Source of the DNA: Planctomycetota bacterium
GTDB taxonomy: Bacteria > Planctomycetota > GCA-002687715 > DRQF01
Assembly (NCBI GenBank): GCA_015485455.1
Contig: WFTN01000095.1
Location: 1-10,208 of the forward strand
Reading direction: 5' to 3'
DNA: 10,208 bases
The notes below the pieces were generated by a model. The model was not told where the DNA came from and searched no databases. It saw only the letters and a program-made list of their open reading frames with translations. Numbering within the stretch: the first letter of the stretch is position 1; each line of letters starts with the position of its first letter. Shown here piece after piece: positions 6,898 to 10,208 of the stretch. The position numbers were made by a program, and so were the translations under genes.

Positions 6898-7461
6898 TCA
6901 ATTGAGTTCGACGCCTCGATCGTCACCGGACAAAATGGAATCGTGGACGGTTGTTTGCAGGATACCGTCTGCACCAGCGGACAGCACCCATCGCGTCAGC
7001 GAAACTTCTGACACATTGTTGTCTTTTTCTTCCTCGCGGAAAAGCACGATGTAGCTATGCCCCCATGGGTCGGCATCGAGATTCTCAACATAAGGTCCGC
7101 CCCACTTCTCTCCGCCACCCATCTTGTTTTTCAATAAGAACCAAGACAAATCACTGGCGAGACCTCCTGGATGATCATTGAATTGGGGTTCAGGACCAGG
7201 CCCTCTAAGCCAGGCGAAAGTCTTCTTTCCACTTCGCCCTTCCGGCACAAATCCGGTGTCACTCTGGTAGTCTTCCAAACCCCGAGCAATGGAACGGCAG
7301 GCTTCCGTGGCCATGCGATCTTCGTCCGACTGAAGTTCTGGGGCTGGCCCTGGAACGCAAACTGCAGCGACTCCAAGAAGAAGAGTCACAGTGAGAATAA
7401 GTTCAAGAACAGAGAATCCCCGTTGATAAAGTCCTACAGACTGGCGCATTCGATATCTCAT
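6898..7461 (-). CDS. GspG-like type II/IV pseudopilin
   Basis: Pseudopilins are inner-membrane subunits that polymerise into the piston of type II secretion or related type IV filaments. They are processed by a prepilin peptidase that cuts after Gly and methylates the new Phe. The sequence RG/FSVLELILTVTLLLGVAAV shows the cleavage site, the +5 glutamate and the hydrophobic helix. The C-terminal half has GGPYVENLDADPWGHSYIV and WVLSAGADGILQT, the calcium-loop-type pattern of GspG (DPWG, SxGADG). I use ATG 7461 (187 residues, 15-residue leader). A TTG at 7470 (190 residues) and an ATG at 7449 (183 residues) are also possible, and none has a strong ribosome binding site. It stands without other secretion genes, between fumC upstream and the convergent kinase, whose stop is 11 bases away. 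It may be an orphan subunit of a machine encoded elsewhere. Confidence 0.85.
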   Translation of the reverse strand: MRYRMRQSVGLYQRGFSVLELILTVTLLLGVAAVCVPGPAPELQSDEDRMATEACRSIARGLEDYQSDTGFVPEGRSGKKTFAWLRGPGPEPQFNDHPGGLASDLSWFLLKNKMGGGEKWGGPYVENLDADPWGHSYIVLFREEEKDNNVSEVSLTRWVLSAGADGILQTTVHDSILSGDDRGVELN

Positions 7462-7546
7462 TTGGGTCAATTGGCATTCAGCAAACCCAGCTATCGAACG
7501 AGAGAGAAAAACTCTTTAGAGCTGCATCTTATCTCACACAAGATAT

Positions 7547-7591
7547 AACAAGAAAACGCTTTGGACGTGATCGACAGACCACATCCAAAGC
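7547..7591 (-). terminator. Probable rho-independent terminator of fumC
   Basis: On the minus strand, GCTTTGGAtGTG (7591-7580) pairs with CACgTCCAAAGC (7569-7558) around a ten-base loop, giving 8 + 3 base pairs with one mismatch. It is followed by a T-rich run, GTTTTCTTGTT. It begins 39 bases after the fumC stop and about 100 bases before the pseudopilin start, so the two genes are probably transcribed separately. Confidence 0.62.
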
Positions 7592-7598
7592 ATATTGA

Positions 7599-7610
7599 CG
7601 GTCATGACCG
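7599..7610. repeat. Perfect 12-base palindrome CGGTCATGACCG
   Basis: This exact dyad lies between the fumC stop (7631) and the fumC terminator, 20 bases after the stop. It could be a protein binding site or part of a 3' RNA hairpin; as RNA the loop would be very tight. No second copy was noticed in the window. Confidence 0.45.
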
Positions 7611-7630
7611 CGATTTCCTTCAGCTCAACT

Positions 7631-9019
7631 CTACTTCGGCCCAAGCATCTTGCTCGGATCGACAGCCAAATCGAATGCTTCTGCACTCAGGAGCTTCTTT
7701 TCTAAAGCCACTTCCTTCAATGTCTTACCGGTCTTGAAGGCTTCCTTAGCCACCAAAGCGGCATCGTCGTAGCCAATGACAGGATTGAGGGCCGTCACCA
7801 ACATCAAAGATCGTTGCAAGTTCTCAGCAATCACATCCTCTCGAGGTGTCAAACCAACACAGCACAGGTCATTAAAGCTTTCACAGGCATCAGCCAAGAT
7901 GCGGGTACTCTCCAATAAATTGAAGATCATCATGGGCTTATAAACGTTGAGCTCGAAGTTACCCGAAGCCCCACCCATGGTGATGGCTGCATCATTGCCG
8001 ATGACTTGGCAGCAGACCATAGTCATAGCTTCGCATTGAGTTGGATTGACTTTCCCAGGCATGATCGAGCTGCCTGGCTCATTTTCAGGAATAGCGATTT
8101 CGCCAATGCCACAGCGAGGGCCGCTGGCCAACCAGCGCACATCATTGGCAATCTTGTTGAGGCTGCAAGCAAGGACCTTGAGAGCACCGCTCATTTCGAC
8201 CACGGCATCATGGGCAGCAAGCGCTTCGAACTTATTCTCGGCGGTGCGAAATGGAATCCCCGTGTATTCAGCAATGTTTGCTGCCACTTTCGCTGCGAAT
8301 TCAGGATGGGTGTTCAAACCTGTGCCAACAGCGGTTCCTCCTTGAGCCAACTCACAAAGGAAATGCATAGCGTTTTCGACTCGCTTCAGACCGTGGTCTA
8401 ATTGAGTCGCCCAACCTGAGATTTCTTGCCCGAGGGTAACAGGGGTGGCGTCCTGAAGGTGAGTCCGGCCAATCTTGACAACGTCTTTGAATGCTTCCGA
8501 ACGCTCCCGCAGTGTGTCCCGCAGGCGAGAAACTTCTGGCATCAAGCGGTTGACCACCCGATCAGCTGCCGCAACGTGCATAGCGGTAGGAATGGTGTCA
8601 TTGGAGGATTGAGAACAATTCACGTGATCGTTGGGATGAACGGGGGTCTTGGAGCCCATTTCCCCCCCCATTTTCTCAATCGCCCAATTGGAGATCACTT
8701 CGTTGGCATTCATGTTGGTTTGAGTGCCACTCCCGGTCTGCCAAACCACCAACGGGAAGTGTTCATCCAAGTTTCCGCTCATGACCTCATTGGCTGCCTC
8801 GATAATAGCATCGGCCACTTCTGGCTTCAGATTTTCCAAATCTTTGTTGGCAGATGCACACGCTTTCTTGACGCATCCGAGGGCATAAATGAACTCCCGA
8901 GGAAAACGATGGCCGCCAATTTTGAAATTCCCGCGGGACCTCTGGGTCTGAGCCCCCCAGTAAGCAGTCGTTGGGACCTTGATCTCGCCCATACTGTCGG
9001 TTTCGATGCGGTAATCCAT
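7631..9019 (-). CDS. fumC: Class II fumarate hydratase
   Basis: It catalyses reversible hydration of fumarate to (S)-malate in the TCA cycle. Class II enzymes are iron-independent cytosolic homotetramers. The 462-residue length is typical and the sequence aligns in memory along its whole length with FumC. It has [16 protein letters not shown] (93-108), SSND (138-141), the catalytic-histidine motif [10 protein letters not shown] with His187, and the fumarate lyase signature [11 protein letters not shown] (316-326) with the catalytic loop serine. [10 protein letters not shown] and the TQCEAMTM continuation favour fumarase over aspartase or argininosuccinate lyase. ATG 9019 is supported by AAGGA at 9028-9032, about eight bases upstream. 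It is divergent from the ABC-F gene and has its own terminator downstream, so it is probably monocistronic. Nothing is missing or disrupted. Confidence 0.97.
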   Translation of the reverse strand: MDYRIETDSMGEIKVPTTAYWGAQTQRSRGNFKIGGHRFPREFIYALGCVKKACASANKDLENLKPEVADAIIEAANEVMSGNLDEHFPLVVWQTGSGTQTNMNANEVISNWAIEKMGGEMGSKTPVHPNDHVNCSQSSNDTIPTAMHVAAADRVVNRLMPEVSRLRDTLRERSEAFKDVVKIGRTHLQDATPVTLGQEISGWATQLDHGLKRVENAMHFLCELAQGGTAVGTGLNTHPEFAAKVAANIAEYTGIPFRTAENKFEALAAHDAVVEMSGALKVLACSLNKIANDVRWLASGPRCGIGEIAIPENEPGSSIMPGKVNPTQCEAMTMVCCQVIGNDAAITMGGASGNFELNVYKPMMIFNLLESTRILADACESFNDLCCVGLTPREDVIAENLQRSLMLVTALNPVIGYDDAALVAKEAFKTGKTLKEVALEKKLLSAEAFDLAVDPSKMLGPK

Positions 9020-9069
9020 ATTCAGATCCTTTTCGGTTCCAGCTTCGGTAAAATTGTGCTTCCAGGTTG

Positions 9070-9075
9070 ATTATA
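9070..9075 (-). promoter_or_regulatory. Candidate -10 element for fumC
   Basis: On the minus strand the divergent fumC/ABC-F region contains a perfect TATAAT, which would start a fumC transcript with a leader of about 44 bases. I find no good -35 at the usual spacing, so only the -10 is marked. The same 121-bp gap must also hold the promoter of the ABC-F gene, for which I see no clear candidate. Confidence 0.33.
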
Positions 9076-9140
9076 AGGACTCGAAACCGTCACACCAGAC
9101 GAGTATCATCCCATGACTATTAAGTTAGAAAGCGGATGCC

Positions 9141-10208
9141 ATGAGCGAAAAATTCATCTTTCAGGTTCAAGACCTGCACAAACAATACGCCGAAAACGAG
9201 GTGCTGAAAGGCATTACGTTGAGCTTCTTCGAAGGCGCCAAGATTGGGGTCATTGGCCACAACGGCTGCGGAAAATCCACCTTGATGAGAATCATGGCGG
9301 GAGAAGATCCAGATTTCGAAGGTAAGGCCAAGCTGGCAGACGGAAAAACCGTGGGTTATGTCTCCCAGGAGCCCACTCTCAATCCGGACAAAGATGTCTG
9401 GGGCAACATTCAAGAAGGCGTGGCTGATATCAATGCCATTTTGGATCGCTACAACGAGCTATCCATCGAAATGGGCGACCTCGAAGGGGAAGCCGCAGAA
9501 AAAGCCTACGCCGAGTTCGATCGCCTCCAATCCGAAATTGAAGCCCAAGACGCCTGGAACATCGACGTCCGCTTAGAACGCGCCATGCATGCCCTTGGGG
9601 TTCCACCCAAGGACTCCAACGTCACAACCCTCTCGGGTGGAGAGCAAAGGCGCGTTGCGATCTGTAAAATTCTCCTGTCTAAACCTGACCTCTTACTTCT
9701 CGATGAGCCCACCAACCATTTGGACGCTGATGCCGTGGATTGGTTAGAGCACCATCTGGCCGAATACCAAGGCGCCGTCATCATGATTACTCATGATCGC
9801 TACTTCCTTGACAATGTTCTGAAAGGTGCGGACGGTTGGATGCTGGAGATCGAACGGGGCATGGGAATCCCATTTAAGGGTAACTACTCCGCTTACCTCG
9901 AACAGAAAGCCAAACTGCTCAGCGTTGAGAAGCGCCGCGACACGTCACGGCGCAAGATACTTGAACGCGAAATGAGCTGGATGAAGCAGACTCCGAAAGC
10001 TCGTCAAGCCAAGAGTAAAGCTCGCATCCGCGAATTCGAACGCTTGATGAGCGAACACGAGAACTTTGAGGTCAAAGAGGACTCCGTCGACATTCCCATT
10101 CCTCCGGGGCCAAGATTGGGCAATCGAGTCATCGTCTTCGAAGATGTCTCAAAAGCCTACGGTGACAACGTCCTCATCGAAAACTTAAGCTTCGAACTTC
10201 CCCCAGGA
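9141..10208 (+). CDS. ettA: EttA-like ABC-F translation factor (C-terminus off the right edge)
   Basis: EttA binds the ribosomal E site and gates entry into elongation according to ATP/ADP level; it is cytosolic and has no transmembrane domain. The visible 356 residues (family about 555) contain the whole first ATPase domain. This has Walker A GHNGCGKST (39-47), an arm-like insertion in the region DINAILDRYNELSIEMGD to EAQDAWNIDVRLERA, signature LSGGEQ (164-169) and Walker B LLLLDEPTNHLD with catalytic Glu189. It continues through the basic interdomain linker (KGNYSAYLEQKAKLL, then MSWMKQTPKARQAKSKARI) into the start of the second ATPase domain (VIVFEDVSKAYGDNVLIENL). ATG 9141 is chosen because the MSEKFIFQVQDLHKQYAE start matches the family. 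The ribosome binding site is weak. The arm and the linker favour EttA over Uup or other ABC-F types; the missing second domain keeps some doubt. Confidence 0.93.
   Translation, partial: MSEKFIFQVQDLHKQYAENEVLKGITLSFFEGAKIGVIGHNGCGKSTLMRIMAGEDPDFEGKAKLADGKTVGYVSQEPTLNPDKDVWGNIQEGVADINAILDRYNELSIEMGDLEGEAAEKAYAEFDRLQSEIEAQDAWNIDVRLERAMHALGVPPKDSNVTTLSGGEQRRVAICKILLSKPDLLLLDEPTNHLDADAVDWLEHHLAEYQGAVIMITHDRYFLDNVLKGADGWMLEIERGMGIPFKGNYSAYLEQKAKLLSVEKRRDTSRRKILEREMSWMKQTPKARQAKSKARIREFERLMSEHENFEVKEDSVDIPIPPGPRLGNRVIVFEDVSKAYGDNVLIENLSFELPPG

Noticed and set aside
8006..9070. Plus-strand frames opposite fumC, up to 214 codons
   Set aside because: They are antisense to an intact, fully recognisable class II fumarase.

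Overview
The window looks like ordinary chromosomal DNA from a Gram-negative-type (two-membrane) bacterium. It encodes a signal-peptide-bearing DsbD-type transmembrane reductase with a periplasmic disulfide domain and a GspG-like pseudopilin, which point to a periplasm. Base composition is moderate, roughly half GC by eye. The gene set (dsbD, LOG-family hydrolase, hybrid histidine kinase, pseudopilin, class II fumarase, EttA-like ABC-F) does not fix a phylum. A planctomycete-like or other deep-branching environmental lineage is possible, but I cannot establish it from this sequence. I see no tRNA, rRNA, CRISPR array, transposase, integrase or phage gene.

Layout: (1) 1-2000, minus strand: a dsbD-like gene that starts at 2000 and runs off the left edge. 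(2) 2001-2390: a 390-bp intergenic region holding three copies of GGGCTCAAA and small hairpins. (3) 2391-2726, plus: an unrecognised 111-residue protein, closed by a very strong perfect-stem terminator at 2768-2805. (4) 2806-3155: a gene-poor leader with a candidate promoter, a long-loop inverted repeat and a possible 23-codon ORF with a good ribosome binding site. (5) 3156-3728, plus: a LOG-family nucleotide phosphoribohydrolase. (6) 3845-6886, plus: a 1013-residue soluble hybrid histidine kinase with a large helical N-terminus, PAS, HisKA, HATPase and receiver domains. (7) 6898-7461, minus: a pseudopilin convergent with the kinase. (8) 7631-9019, minus: fumC, followed by its own terminator. 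(9) 9141-10208, plus: an EttA-like ABC-F ATPase divergent from fumC and cut by the right edge.

The genes do not form one pathway. The only likely co-transcribed pair is the LOG-family gene with the hybrid kinase (116 bp apart, same strand, no terminator seen between them). The two genes that run off the window edges, dsbD and ettA, are confidently identifiable from their translations. The least explained DNA is the 2.8-3.15 kb leader in front of the LOG gene, and the least explained protein is the 111-residue one.
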